From NCBI RefSeq assembly GCF_005233835.1, contig NZ_SZQA01000038.1, forward strand, positions 1-64,000: a stretch of 64,000 bases of DNA, in the 5' to 3' direction. The number at the start of each line of letters is the position of its first letter. Positions within the stretch are counted from its first letter, which is position 1. The position numbers were made by a program, and so were the translations under genes. The notes below the pieces were generated by a model. The model did not search any database, was not told the DNA's origin, and saw nothing but the letters and a program-made list of their open reading frames with translations. This document shows, one piece after another, positions 1 through 12,329 of this stretch. Source of the DNA: Herbidospora galbida (GTDB taxonomy: Bacteria > Actinomycetota > Actinomycetes > Streptosporangiales > Streptosporangiaceae).

Positions 1-4498
<4,498 letters not shown>

Positions 4499-4626
4499 GA
4501 ATGCGCCACCCCAAGCCGTAATATCCATACGGAGAAAATGATGGACACTAGCGTTATTCAAATGGTCACCGCCGGAAGTTACTGCGACCCTACGGGCGGC
4601 TCCCCGCACCGGGCCACGATCGCGTG

Positions 4627-4644
4627 CTGGCACCTTGTTGCCAG
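4627..4644. promoter_or_regulatory. Inverted repeat CTGGCA-N6-TGCCAG in the 282-bp divergent region between PKS and 4781 gene
   Basis: A perfect 6-bp inverted repeat with a 6-nt spacer lies between the divergent starts at 4498 and 4781, in a region clearly richer in A/T than its flanks. The same CTGGCA/TGCCAG words recur in the other divergent promoter region at 9759-9798, which suggests one cluster regulator binds both. No clear -35/-10 pair could be assigned. Operator function is inferred. Confidence 0.4.
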
Positions 4645-4780
4645 TAGCTAGCTGCCATCGCCGCCCCGTTGAGACGCCTTGACACGGCCGCGCGCGAGCT
4701 CTGATCCTGGTACGACGCGCTATTATCGGCCGAAATCGAATAGACGCCCTGCACAGAATTCATCTCGTGGGAGAAGAAAC

Positions 4781-5356
4781 GTGAGCCCGCCATTCGATCC
4801 GGCCGAAACGGCGCCCGTCCGGCCCGCGCTGATCTGGGCCGCCTCGGCCGGAGTCTGGGCGGTCGCCGCCGGCGTGCTGTTCCTGCTCCGGGGGGTCGAT
4901 CCGCTCGGGTCGGCCGTCTGGGCGGCCGGCCTGGTGGCCTGCGGGCTCCTGGTCGTGTCGCGGCGGACCGAGCCGGAACCGGTGTCGGCGCTGCGGTGGG
5001 GTTCGGTGCTCACCCTGGCCGGGGGCGCGGCGGCGCTCGCCGTCGGCGGAGACCTCACGCTGTTCCTGGCGGCGCAGGCGCTGCCGGTCGTCGTGCTGTC
5101 CGCCGCGGTGCTCCGGCCGCTGGCCCGCCGTACCGACTGGGTGCGGTCCGGGCTGGTCAGGGTGCGGCTCACGTGGACGGTCGCGGGGTCCTACGCCGGC
5201 CTGATCGCGTTCGGCCTGATGCAGGATCTGCGCGGGTTGCCGTTGATCCATCCCGACGTGGCGAGCCTGGTCACGCTGGGGACCATGTTCGAGATCGCCG
5301 TCGCCGTCGCCATCTTCGTGCTGTGGCAGGGACGGCAGTCCGTCACGAACCGCTAG
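4781..5356 (+). CDS. Small integral membrane protein, unknown function
   Basis: 191 residues from GTG 4781, chosen because GGGAGAA lies just upstream; an in-frame extension to 4679 lacks a ribosome site. The sequence shows about six hydrophobic helices separated by short Arg-rich loops and no recognisable catalytic motif. It resembles general actinobacterial DUF-type membrane proteins and could support transport, immunity or membrane tethering of the pathway. The stop is 8 bp before the next gene, so the two are probably co-transcribed from the promoter region divergent from the PKS. Confidence 0.75.
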   Translation: MSPPFDPAETAPVRPALIWAASAGVWAVAAGVLFLLRGVDPLGSAVWAAGLVACGLLVVSRRTEPEPVSALRWGSVLTLAGGAAALAVGGDLTLFLAAQALPVVVLSAAVLRPLARRTDWVRSGLVRVRLTWTVAGSYAGLIAFGLMQDLRGLPLIHPDVASLVTLGTMFEIAVAVAIFVLWQGRQSVTNR

Positions 5357-5364
5357 GAGAACCG

Positions 5365-6735
5365 ATGCCCGCCGACGCCCCCCTCAGCCACGGTCAACTC
5401 TTCAGCTGGCGCGAGATCGAGCGCTATCCCGACGACTGGATGCAGGACGCGAACCTCCCCATCGTCTGCGACCTGCGGGGGTTGCCGATGGCCCGGGTCG
5501 AGAACGCGCTGCGCGTGCTGATGGACCGGCACGAGCCGCTGCGCACCACCTACCACGTCGTCGACGGGCAGCCGGTGCAGCGCGTCCACGAGTCGGCGGA
5601 CCTGCCGATCGAGCGGGTCGACCGGGTGGTCCGCGACTGGGAGGACCCGGAGGACACCAAGGACGAGCTCTGCGCGGAGCCGTTCGCGATGGAGGGCGGC
5701 CTGCTCTGGCGCGGGCGCATGATCACCACCAACGGGTCGGCGGTGTTCCTGGCGCTGTCCTTCTCGCACCTGATCATGGACGTCTGGTCGATCAACCATC
5801 TGACCGACCAGTTCAGCGCCTTGATCGCCGACCCGGGGGCCGTCGCCGAACTCGGGCCGACGCCGAGCGAGCTGGCCCGCGAGCAGCGCACCGAGCGGTG
5901 GCGCGACCGGCAGGAGGCGTCGGAACGGTACTGGCGGCGCACCCTCGACGACGTCCTGGCCGACCCGCTGCCGACGCTGCCGGCCAAGGCGAAGCGCAAC
6001 CGACTTGAGGCCACCCTGCACTCGCACCGTCTCGGCGGGCTGGCCGCGCTGGCCGCCAGAAGGCTCGGCGTCACCGCGCCCGCGCTGGTGATGGCGCTGG
6101 TCACCGCTGGACTGGCCCGGCACACCGACACCGACAAGGTGACGATGAGCCTGATGGCCTCCAACCGGTTCTCGCCGGAACACCACCACGTGATCGGCAC
6201 GATGAACCAGCTCATCCCGGTCGTCGCGACGGTCGACCCGGGATCGCCGCTGGGCGAGCACGTCAAGCGCCTCCACTGGGCCGGGGCGACGGCCTACCGC
6301 CACTCCTCCTACGACTTCGACAAGATCGCCGCGCTCGCCGCCGAGGTCGCCGCGCAGCGGGGCGACGACCTGGCGCACGACTGCTGGGTGAACCAGCTGT
6401 TCCGCTGCTGGTTCAACTACGTGCAGCTCGACCGCAAGCCGTCCGACGCCACCGCCGAGACCCCGGCCGAGCTGTCGTGGACGCCGCTGGCGCAGCAGTA
6501 CGGCCAGCCGTTCCGGGTCAGGGTGACAGTGGCCAACGGCCGGACCAGCATCTTCATGCTCGCCGACCCGGCGATCATCCCGGCCGGGGGCATGGCCGGG
6601 ATGCTGCGCACGATCGCGCTCGGCGTCCAGGTCGCCGCGACGGCCCCAGAGACCAGCCTCAAGGACCTGTGGGACGTCGACCACGCGACCCTGGCGCCGT
6701 CGCTGTTCCCCGCGACCGTCGCCCTGCCGGAGTAA
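5365..6735 (+). CDS. Stand-alone condensation-domain protein (C-domain superfamily)
   Basis: 456 residues; ATG 5365 has AGGAGA 4 nt upstream. The N-terminal HEPLRTTYH stretch and the central catalytic region are those of NRPS condensation domains, but there is no A or PCP domain. The canonical HHxxxDG is SHLIMDVW here: the second (catalytic) His135 and Asp139 are present, the first His is Ser and the Gly is Val. A related variant, with His and Asp at identical residue numbers, occurs in the protein at 9870. It is likely an acyl/aminoacyl transferase making an amide or ester between carrier-bound intermediates, or releasing the chain. Substrates are unknown. Its stop lies 7 bp from the stop of the convergent decarboxylase. 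Confidence 0.85.
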   Translation: MPADAPLSHGQLFSWREIERYPDDWMQDANLPIVCDLRGLPMARVENALRVLMDRHEPLRTTYHVVDGQPVQRVHESADLPIERVDRVVRDWEDPEDTKDELCAEPFAMEGGLLWRGRMITTNGSAVFLALSFSHLIMDVWSINHLTDQFSALIADPGAVAELGPTPSELAREQRTERWRDRQEASERYWRRTLDDVLADPLPTLPAKAKRNRLEATLHSHRLGGLAALAARRLGVTAPALVMALVTAGLARHTDTDKVTMSLMASNRFSPEHHHVIGTMNQLIPVVATVDPGSPLGEHVKRLHWAGATAYRHSSYDFDKIAALAAEVAAQRGDDLAHDCWVNQLFRCWFNYVQLDRKPSDATAETPAELSWTPLAQQYGQPFRVRVTVANGRTSIFMLADPAIIPAGGMAGMLRTIALGVQVAATAPETSLKDLWDVDHATLAPSLFPATVALPE

Positions 6736-6742
6736 GCAGGTC

Positions 6743-7957
6743 TTATACGAGGACTTCCACCGGCGCCGGATGGCTGAGGAACGCCGTGGGGCTCGCCGTG
6801 AGGCCGTACGCGCCGGCCTGGAACACCACGACCAGGTCGCCGATCTCGACTCTCGGGAGTTCCACCCGGTCGCCGAGCAGGTCGAGCGGGGTGCACAGGC
6901 GGCCGACCACGGTGACCGGCGCGTCCGCGGGCCCGCCCAGGCGATCGGCCACGGCCATCGGATAGTTGCGCCGGATCACCTGCCCGAGGTTCCCCGAGGC
7001 CGCCAGCTGGTGGTGCATCCCGCCGTCCACGACCACGAAGGTCGTGCCCCGGGACTCCTTGCGGTCGACGACGCGGGTGACGTACACGCCGGCCTCGCCG
7101 ACCAGATAGCGCCCGAGTTCGATGACGACGCGGGCGCCCGGCAGCAGCGGGGTGATCCGCTCGCGCATGAGCCGCGCCAAATTCTCGCCGATCGGCTCCA
7201 GGTCGAGGGGCCGGTCCCGGCGCGAGTACGGGATGCCGAACCCGCCGCCGAGATTGAGGTACCGGATGGGCGGCGACACGTCGGCGAGCCCGAGAACCAG
7301 GTCCACGGTGCGCCGCTGCGCCTCGCAGATGTCGTCGGCGCGCAGGTTCTGCGAGCCCGCGAAGACGTGGAAGCCCTGGAAGTCGACGTCGTCGCCCAAC
7401 CGGGCGAGCACCTCGGGCACGCGTTCCGCGTCGATGCCGAACTGCTGCGGCCCGCCGCCCAGGCGCATCCCGGAGCCTCGCACCGTGAAGTCGGGATTGA
7501 CCCGGATCGCGATCCGGGCGGGCACCCCGAGGGCGGCGCCGATCGCGCGCACCCTGGCCAGCTCGGTCTCCGATTCCAGTTCCACCGTCACGCCGGCCGC
7601 GACCGCCTGGGTCAGTTCACCGACGGTCTTGCCCGGCCCGGCGAAACCGATCCGGCCGGCGGGTACCCGCGTGTCGAGCGCATGCCGCAGCTCTCCCGCC
7701 GAGGCCACGTCGAAGCCGTCGACCAGCCCGCTCAGATGCTGCAGCAGGGCGGGCATCGGGTTGGCCTTGACCGCGTAGCTCAGCTCGACTCCGGCGGGCA
7801 GCGCGGCGCGGAGCGAGGCGACCCTGCGGGTGACGAGGTCGCGGTCGTAGGCGAAGAACGGCGTGCTCCCGACCCGGGCGGCGAGCCTTCCTGCGGGGAT
7901 GCCGCCGACGGTCAACCGCCCGTCTCGGTGACCTTCCCAGTGACCTTCCCAGGTCAT
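6743..7957 (-). CDS. PLP-dependent decarboxylase, diaminopimelate/ornithine decarboxylase fold (type III)
   Basis: 404 residues. An N-terminal alanine-racemase-like barrel carries the PLP lysine (YAVKANP, Lys64), a Gly-rich phosphate-binding region (LNLGGGFGIP) and a C-terminal beta domain with the DAPDC-type catalytic Cys context (RLCTPLD). It starts at ATG 7957, overlapping the stop of the AMP-ligase gene by ATGA. The ACP/ligase/decarboxylase arrangement resembles exosortase-associated and butirosin-type (BtrK-like) systems. There the amino acid is decarboxylated while bound to a carrier protein, so lysine biosynthesis is unlikely. Inferred product: a decarboxylated aminoacyl-ACP building block. 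The N-terminus has a short duplicated WEGH. Confidence 0.88.
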   Translation of the reverse strand: MTWEGHWEGHRDGRLTVGGIPAGRLAARVGSTPFFAYDRDLVTRRVASLRAALPAGVELSYAVKANPMPALLQHLSGLVDGFDVASAGELRHALDTRVPAGRIGFAGPGKTVGELTQAVAAGVTVELESETELARVRAIGAALGVPARIAIRVNPDFTVRGSGMRLGGGPQQFGIDAERVPEVLARLGDDVDFQGFHVFAGSQNLRADDICEAQRRTVDLVLGLADVSPPIRYLNLGGGFGIPYSRRDRPLDLEPIGENLARLMRERITPLLPGARVVIELGRYLVGEAGVYVTRVVDRKESRGTTFVVVDGGMHHQLAASGNLGQVIRRNYPMAVADRLGGPADAPVTVVGRLCTPLDLLGDRVELPRVEIGDLVVVFQAGAYGLTASPTAFLSHPAPVEVLV

Positions 7958-9417
7958 CGGAGCGCCCGGCGGCGGAGTTCGGCGCGGTCGAACTTGCCGT
8001 TCCCCGAGCGGGGCAGCGCGGCGGCGAGGATGAACCGGCGGGGCACCATGTACCTGGGCAGGTCGCGTTCCATCGCCCGGCGCAGCTCGTCCGGGGTCGT
8101 GCCCGCGGCGGTGAGCACGGCGTGCAGCGTCACCTGCTCGCCCAGGTCCTCGTCCGGTACGCCGACCGCGACGGCCTCGGTGACCAGGCCGGTGGCGTAG
8201 GCCGCCTCCTCCACCTCGGTCGGGCTCAGCCGGTAGCCGGAGGTCTTGATCATGTCGTCGGTACGCCCGACGAAGTAGATGAAGCCGTCGTCGTCCCGGT
8301 AGGCGACGTCGCCCGACCAGACGGCGATCTCGTCGGCGCCGGGCGGGAACGGCCGGAACCGCGCCGCGGTGCGGGCCGGGTCGTTCCAGTAGCCGAGTGA
8401 CACCAGCGGTCCCCGGTGCACGATCTCCCCCTCCTCGCCGGGGTCGCAGACCGAACCGTCCGCCCGTACGACGAGGACCTCCGCGCCGGGGATCGCCTTG
8501 CCGATCGATCCGGGCCGGCGGTCGATCTCCGCGGGGTCGAGGTAGGTGGATCGGAAGGCCTCGGTCAGGCCGTACATCAGGAAGGGGGTGGCCTGGGGGA
8601 ACGTCTCGCGCAGCCGGGCCAGGGTGGTCGCGGGCAGCCGGCCGCCGGTGTTGGCGAAATAGCGCAGGTTCCGGGTCGCCTCGGCCGGCCATCGCTGGGT
8701 GGCGAGCTGGGTCCACAGCGGCGGCACGCAGGTCAGCGCCGTCACCCCGTGTGTGGCGCAGAGCCGGACGACGTCGCGGGGCAGCAGGTAGTTGACCAGC
8801 ACCACATGCGCTCCGGCCAGGAACGCGGTGGTGAGCTGGCTCAGTCCGGCGTCGAAGCTCAGCGGCAGCGCCGCGAGGACCACGTCGACGGAGGTGTGGC
8901 CGAGGTAGCCGGCGACGCTCCGCGCGCCCGCGAGCAGGTTGCCGTGGCTCAGCACGACGCCCTTCGGCGATCCGGTGCTGCCGGACGTGTAGAGGATGGC
9001 CGCGACCCGCGCGGCGTCGCGATCGGCGGAGAGGCTCACCGCCGGTTCCGCGCCCAGGTCGTCGAGCAGCGCCGTGGGGATCGAAGAGTTCAGCGTGCGC
9101 GCCCGTTCGGGTGTGGTGAGCAGGAGCGCGGCGCCGCAGTCGTCGATCACGTACTCGACCTGCCGCGCCTTGAAGAGCGGATTGACCGGTACGAAGACCC
9201 CGCCGGCCGCCGCCACCGCGAAGATCGCCACGACGGTTTCGATCCGCTTCTCCGCGTATATCGCGACCCGGGCGCCGGGCTCCAGCCCGCGCAGCCCCTC
9301 GGCCGCCCGCGCGACCCGGCTCCGCAGCTCGCGATAGGTGAGCGTCACATCCTTGTAGGTGACCGCCGCGTGATCGTCGTCACCGAACCGCAGCAGGTCG
9401 TCGAGGCGCGTCAGCAC
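7954..9417 (-). CDS. AMP-forming acyl/aminoacyl-ACP ligase (ANL superfamily)
   Basis: 487 residues. The A3 loop (YTSGSTGSPKG, near residue 145), the A5 motif (YGLTEAF), the A7/A8 region (SGDVAYRDDDG and GRTDDMIKTSGYR) and the A10 lysine (GNGKFDR, near residue 478) are all present. It should activate a carboxylic acid or amino acid and load it onto the ACP encoded 3 bp upstream. It is closest in layout to the stand-alone ligases found next to a PLP decarboxylase. Substrate cannot be read from the sequence. ATG 9417; the stop overlaps the decarboxylase start. Confidence 0.9.
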   Translation of the reverse strand: MLTRLDDLLRFGDDDHAAVTYKDVTLTYRELRSRVARAAEGLRGLEPGARVAIYAEKRIETVVAIFAVAAAGGVFVPVNPLFKARQVEYVIDDCGAALLLTTPERARTLNSSIPTALLDDLGAEPAVSLSADRDAARVAAILYTSGSTGSPKGVVLSHGNLLAGARSVAGYLGHTSVDVVLAALPLSFDAGLSQLTTAFLAGAHVVLVNYLLPRDVVRLCATHGVTALTCVPPLWTQLATQRWPAEATRNLRYFANTGGRLPATTLARLRETFPQATPFLMYGLTEAFRSTYLDPAEIDRRPGSIGKAIPGAEVLVVRADGSVCDPGEEGEIVHRGPLVSLGYWNDPARTAARFRPFPPGADEIAVWSGDVAYRDDDGFIYFVGRTDDMIKTSGYRLSPTEVEEAAYATGLVTEAVAVGVPDEDLGEQVTLHAVLTAAGTTPDELRRAMERDLPRYMVPRRFILAAALPRSGNGKFDRAELRRRALR

Positions 9418-9420
9418 GGC

Positions 9421-9678
9421 TCAGAGCCCGGCCCGCGTCGATTCGAGCAGCGCCGACAGCCGCGCCCACAACGACCCGACCGTCGCGAACGTCTCCTCGT
9501 CGAGGATGTCGTCGGGCAGTTCCCGGTCGTATCCGTCCTCCAGATCGACCAGCAGCTGCACCACCCCCATCGAGTCCAGCCCGAGCGCGGTGAGATCGTC
9601 GCCGGGGGACAGATCACCCGGCCCGGCGTAGGGAAGATGCCGGCGAAGAATGGCCTGGAACTCGTGAGGTATTTCCAT
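9421..9678 (-). CDS. Discrete acyl carrier protein of the ligase/decarboxylase cassette
   Basis: 85 residues with the phosphopantetheine site LGLDSMGVVQLL. ATG 9678 is chosen because AGGAGA sits 6 nt upstream; a TTG at 9693 lies before that site and is unlikely. It is the first gene of a three-gene minus-strand operon and probably carries the amino acid while it is decarboxylated. The two AcpS-type PPTases in the next operon are candidate activators. Confidence 0.92.
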   Translation of the reverse strand: MEIPHEFQAILRRHLPYAGPGDLSPGDDLTALGLDSMGVVQLLVDLEDGYDRELPDDILDEETFATVGSLWARLSALLESTRAGL

Positions 9679-9758
9679 CACGGGTCTCCTCAAAAGTCCT
9701 GCGCTGTATTACCTCGTTCAGGGTCATTGAATTCCGCGACAACTGTCAAGAAAGGGCT

Positions 9759-9798
9759 CTGGCAGCTTTTCACCCAAGACAACCTGCCAGCGGCAGGT
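9759..9798. promoter_or_regulatory. Nested inverted repeats in the divergent ACP / C-domain promoter region
   Basis: ACCTGCC-AGC-GGCAGGT (9782-9798) is a perfect 7-bp inverted repeat with a 3-nt centre. CTGGCAG (9759-9765) also pairs with CTGCCAG (9784-9790) across 18 nt. Both contain the CTGGCA/TGCCAG word seen at 4627-4644. It lies about 80-110 bp from both divergent start codons (9678 and 9870), fitting an operator shared by both operons. Confidence 0.45.
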
Positions 9799-9869
9799 CA
9801 GGACGGCGGCCGTCTTCTCATTTAGCCTGAGTGGGCTGAACCGTTCAACCGCAGGAGGCCTGGTTGCCG

Positions 9870-11432
9870 ATGAACGCGAATCTCGGCTGGGGCCAGCACC
9901 ACATCTGGCTCCGCTACCACGAACTGCCGCCGGACGCTCGCCACAATACACATATCATTCTGAATCTAGAGATTCCACCGGGCCTGACGGTCCAGAACTG
10001 CCGGGCGATTCTCAATCAGACGGTCCGCAGGCACGAGACGCTGCGCACCACCTACCACTTCGACCACGACGGCGACCCCTACCGGGTTGTGCGCCCGCCC
10101 GGCCCGTGTCCCCTCGTCGTGCTGTCCGCCGAGGACGACGGCACGGCCATGCCCGCCGAGGTCGTGGAGCGGCTCGGCGCGGCCGAGTTCGACATCGCCT
10201 CGGAGTGGCCGATCCGGGTCGTCGTCATCACCACCGAGGGCGTGCCCCGGCAGGCGGTGGTGGTGCTGAACCATCTCGCGGTGGACATGTGGACGGTCAC
10301 GGAGCTCAAGCGCGAGATGTGGGCGGGCTGCGCGGGCGTGGTGGCCCGCCGGCCCACCGCGATCGAGCCGGTCCGGCACCGTCCCTCCGATCTCGTCCGG
10401 CACGAGGCGTCTCTCGACCCGGCGCCGGCGCTGGCGTACTGGGAGAAGGAGATCGAGGCCATGCCGGCCGACGGGTTCGGCGACCGCCGCCGGCCCGGCC
10501 CGCCCGTGGAGACGCTGCGGGCGTCACTGATCTCCCCGGCCCTGCTGGGCGCCGCGCAGCGGATCGCCGCCCGCCACCGGGTGTGGCCGTCGCAGGTGCA
10601 CCTGGCGGCCTACACGGCGCTGATGGCCGCCTACACCGGCGGCCCGTCCTTCGACCATCTGACGTTCACCGGCAACCGCGAGAGCGGCCCGTACTCGCAG
10701 GTCCTGACCTGCCTGTTCTCCCCGATGCTCATGCGCGTCGACGTGCGGGACGACCCGCCCTTCGCCGAGTTGCTCGCCCGCGTCGCCGACCGGTTCGAGC
10801 AGGCGCGGGAACACGCCTACGTCCCGTACGACGCGGTGGTCGAGCTGCTGGCCAGGAAGGGCACCCGGCTGGCCTCGGAGTTCAACTTCATCAAGCAGCC
10901 CACCCTGGAGTCCCGCGCCCGGCGCAGCAGGGTCACCTGGCACCCGGCGGCCGACGCCTACGGCACCGACACCTACGTCCGGGTCGACCAGTGGCGGGAC
11001 TCCGTCGTGGTCGCGCTGCACGCCGCCTCCTCGGTCATGGACGGGGACGCCGTCGAGCGTTTCCTGCGCGCCCTGGAGACCACGATCCTCACCTACGACG
11101 CGACGCCGGGCGACCTGCGGACCAGCGACATCGCCGCACTGGCCGGCTTCGCCCCGGCGCCTCCGCCCGGCCGGCCGCACGACGTGCCGACCATCCCGGA
11201 GCAGGGGGCGGTGGAGGCCCTCGCGGCCGCCGTGAGCCAGGCGAACGGACTCGCCGGCGTCGACCCGGCCCGGAACTACGCCGACGCCGGGGGCAGGGTC
11301 CTGCGGATCCCGCGGGTGCTCGCCCTGCTCCGGGACCTCGGGTGGGCGGGAGTCACCCTCCACCAGCTCACCGGCGTCACGCCGCTGAGCACCCTGGCGG
11401 GCCAATTACTACAACCCGGAGTTCGATCATGA
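9870..11432 (+). CDS. Stand-alone condensation-domain protein with degenerate carrier-like C-terminus
   Basis: 520 residues from ATG 9870; a TTG at 9864 is also possible because AGGAGG is 5 nt before TTG and 11 nt before ATG. It shares HETLRTTYH and the variant catalytic motif NHLAVDMW (His135, Asp139) with the protein at 5365, so the two are paralogues. After the C fold, residues about 440-515 resemble a peptidyl carrier domain, but the expected GGDSL reads GGRVL, so the phosphopantetheine Ser is missing. This tail may dock a partner or be a dead carrier. The gene ends in a TTA-CTA codon pair (TTA at 11406), so it may depend on a bldA-type tRNA. Its stop overlaps the next start (ATGA). Confidence 0.85.
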   Translation: MNANLGWGQHHIWLRYHELPPDARHNTHIILNLEIPPGLTVQNCRAILNQTVRRHETLRTTYHFDHDGDPYRVVRPPGPCPLVVLSAEDDGTAMPAEVVERLGAAEFDIASEWPIRVVVITTEGVPRQAVVVLNHLAVDMWTVTELKREMWAGCAGVVARRPTAIEPVRHRPSDLVRHEASLDPAPALAYWEKEIEAMPADGFGDRRRPGPPVETLRASLISPALLGAAQRIAARHRVWPSQVHLAAYTALMAAYTGGPSFDHLTFTGNRESGPYSQVLTCLFSPMLMRVDVRDDPPFAELLARVADRFEQAREHAYVPYDAVVELLARKGTRLASEFNFIKQPTLESRARRSRVTWHPAADAYGTDTYVRVDQWRDSVVVALHAASSVMDGDAVERFLRALETTILTYDATPGDLRTSDIAALAGFAPAPPPGRPHDVPTIPEQGAVEALAAAVSQANGLAGVDPARNYADAGGRVLRIPRVLALLRDLGWAGVTLHQLTGVTPLSTLAGQLLQPGVRS

Positions 11433-12319
11433 CTGAACTGTTCGCGGAGTCCATAAGCAAGACCCACCGACTCGTCGCCTCGGAGCAGGAGCTCCGCACC
11501 GCCGTCGACCGCGAGCTCGCCACCGCGAACCTGGACGGACTCGTCGTCATGGGCGGCCACTTCATGCTGTTCGAGGAGGAGGGCACCGGCAGGCTCGTCC
11601 CCGGCGTCCTGGAGGAGCAGTCCTCCACCGTGATGCGCGACCGGATCGCCGGCCGGGTCGGGATCTTCCCCGGTTACACCTGGCGGCTCTCGGTCGACCT
11701 GATCACGTCGTACGCGAACATCGTCACCGACGCCAAACTGCTGCTGCTGATCAACGACTGGCAGTACGTCCCCACCGGCGGCCGTCCCGCCGGTCAGCTC
11801 CGCGCCGAGTTCTTCGACGGCTTCACCGGGCTGCCCGACGGCTACGAGCGGATCCTGCGTGAGGCGGGACTGGACGCGGGGAGCGTGCTGCCCAGCCGCA
11901 GACATCCGCTGGCGTTCCCGGAGACCTGGCTCAAGTACCGCTTCCAGAAGGCCGCCGACAGGTTCGTCAAGCAGGGCAGGCTCGAAAAGCGGGTGCTGGA
12001 GTCCGGCACGAAGGACACCGAGGTCTCGTTCCTGGACGAGTCGGGCAACTACCGCACGCTGATCAGCTGCGGCGTCACCGGCTGCGCCGGCGAGATCACC
12101 GAGATGATCTCGGAGGTCCACCGGGCCGGCCACCGGACCATCGTGATCTTCGCCCCGGGCGAGTGCCTGTCCCCGGTGCGGACCGGAGTCGAGATCGCGC
12201 TCAGCCTCTACGGGCTCACCGGCATGACCGTCGTGATCGCCGATCCCGGCGGCAGCGGCGAGATGTCCACCGACGAGATCTATTCGAAGCTGGTGACGGT
12301 CAGCACCTTCCGGAGCTGA
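11429..12319 (+). CDS. Unrecognised 296-residue protein coupled to a cysteine desulfurase
   Basis: I do not recognise the family. There is no signal peptide or membrane segment. The N-terminal half is mixed alpha/beta with a hydrophobic LLLLIND strand. The centre is basic (KYRFQKAADRFVKQ). The C-terminal third has a CGVTGC pair (Cys-x4-Cys), a further GECLSP Cys and Gly-rich loops (ADPGGSGEM). It starts by ATGA overlap with the C-domain gene and ends 10 bp before the desulfurase, so the three are one operon. From context it could accept sulfane sulfur or use it on a carrier-bound substrate. That role is inference only. Confidence 0.75.
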   Translation: MTELFAESISKTHRLVASEQELRTAVDRELATANLDGLVVMGGHFMLFEEEGTGRLVPGVLEEQSSTVMRDRIAGRVGIFPGYTWRLSVDLITSYANIVTDAKLLLLINDWQYVPTGGRPAGQLRAEFFDGFTGLPDGYERILREAGLDAGSVLPSRRHPLAFPETWLKYRFQKAADRFVKQGRLEKRVLESGTKDTEVSFLDESGNYRTLISCGVTGCAGEITEMISEVHRAGHRTIVIFAPGECLSPVRTGVEIALSLYGLTGMTVVIADPGGSGEMSTDEIYSKLVTVSTFRS

Positions 12320-12329
12320 GGGCGGAACG

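Noticed and set aside
6743-7957. Housekeeping diaminopimelate decarboxylase (lysA)
   Set aside because: Coupled to an ACP and AMP ligase, with no lysine or threonine pathway gene adjacent.
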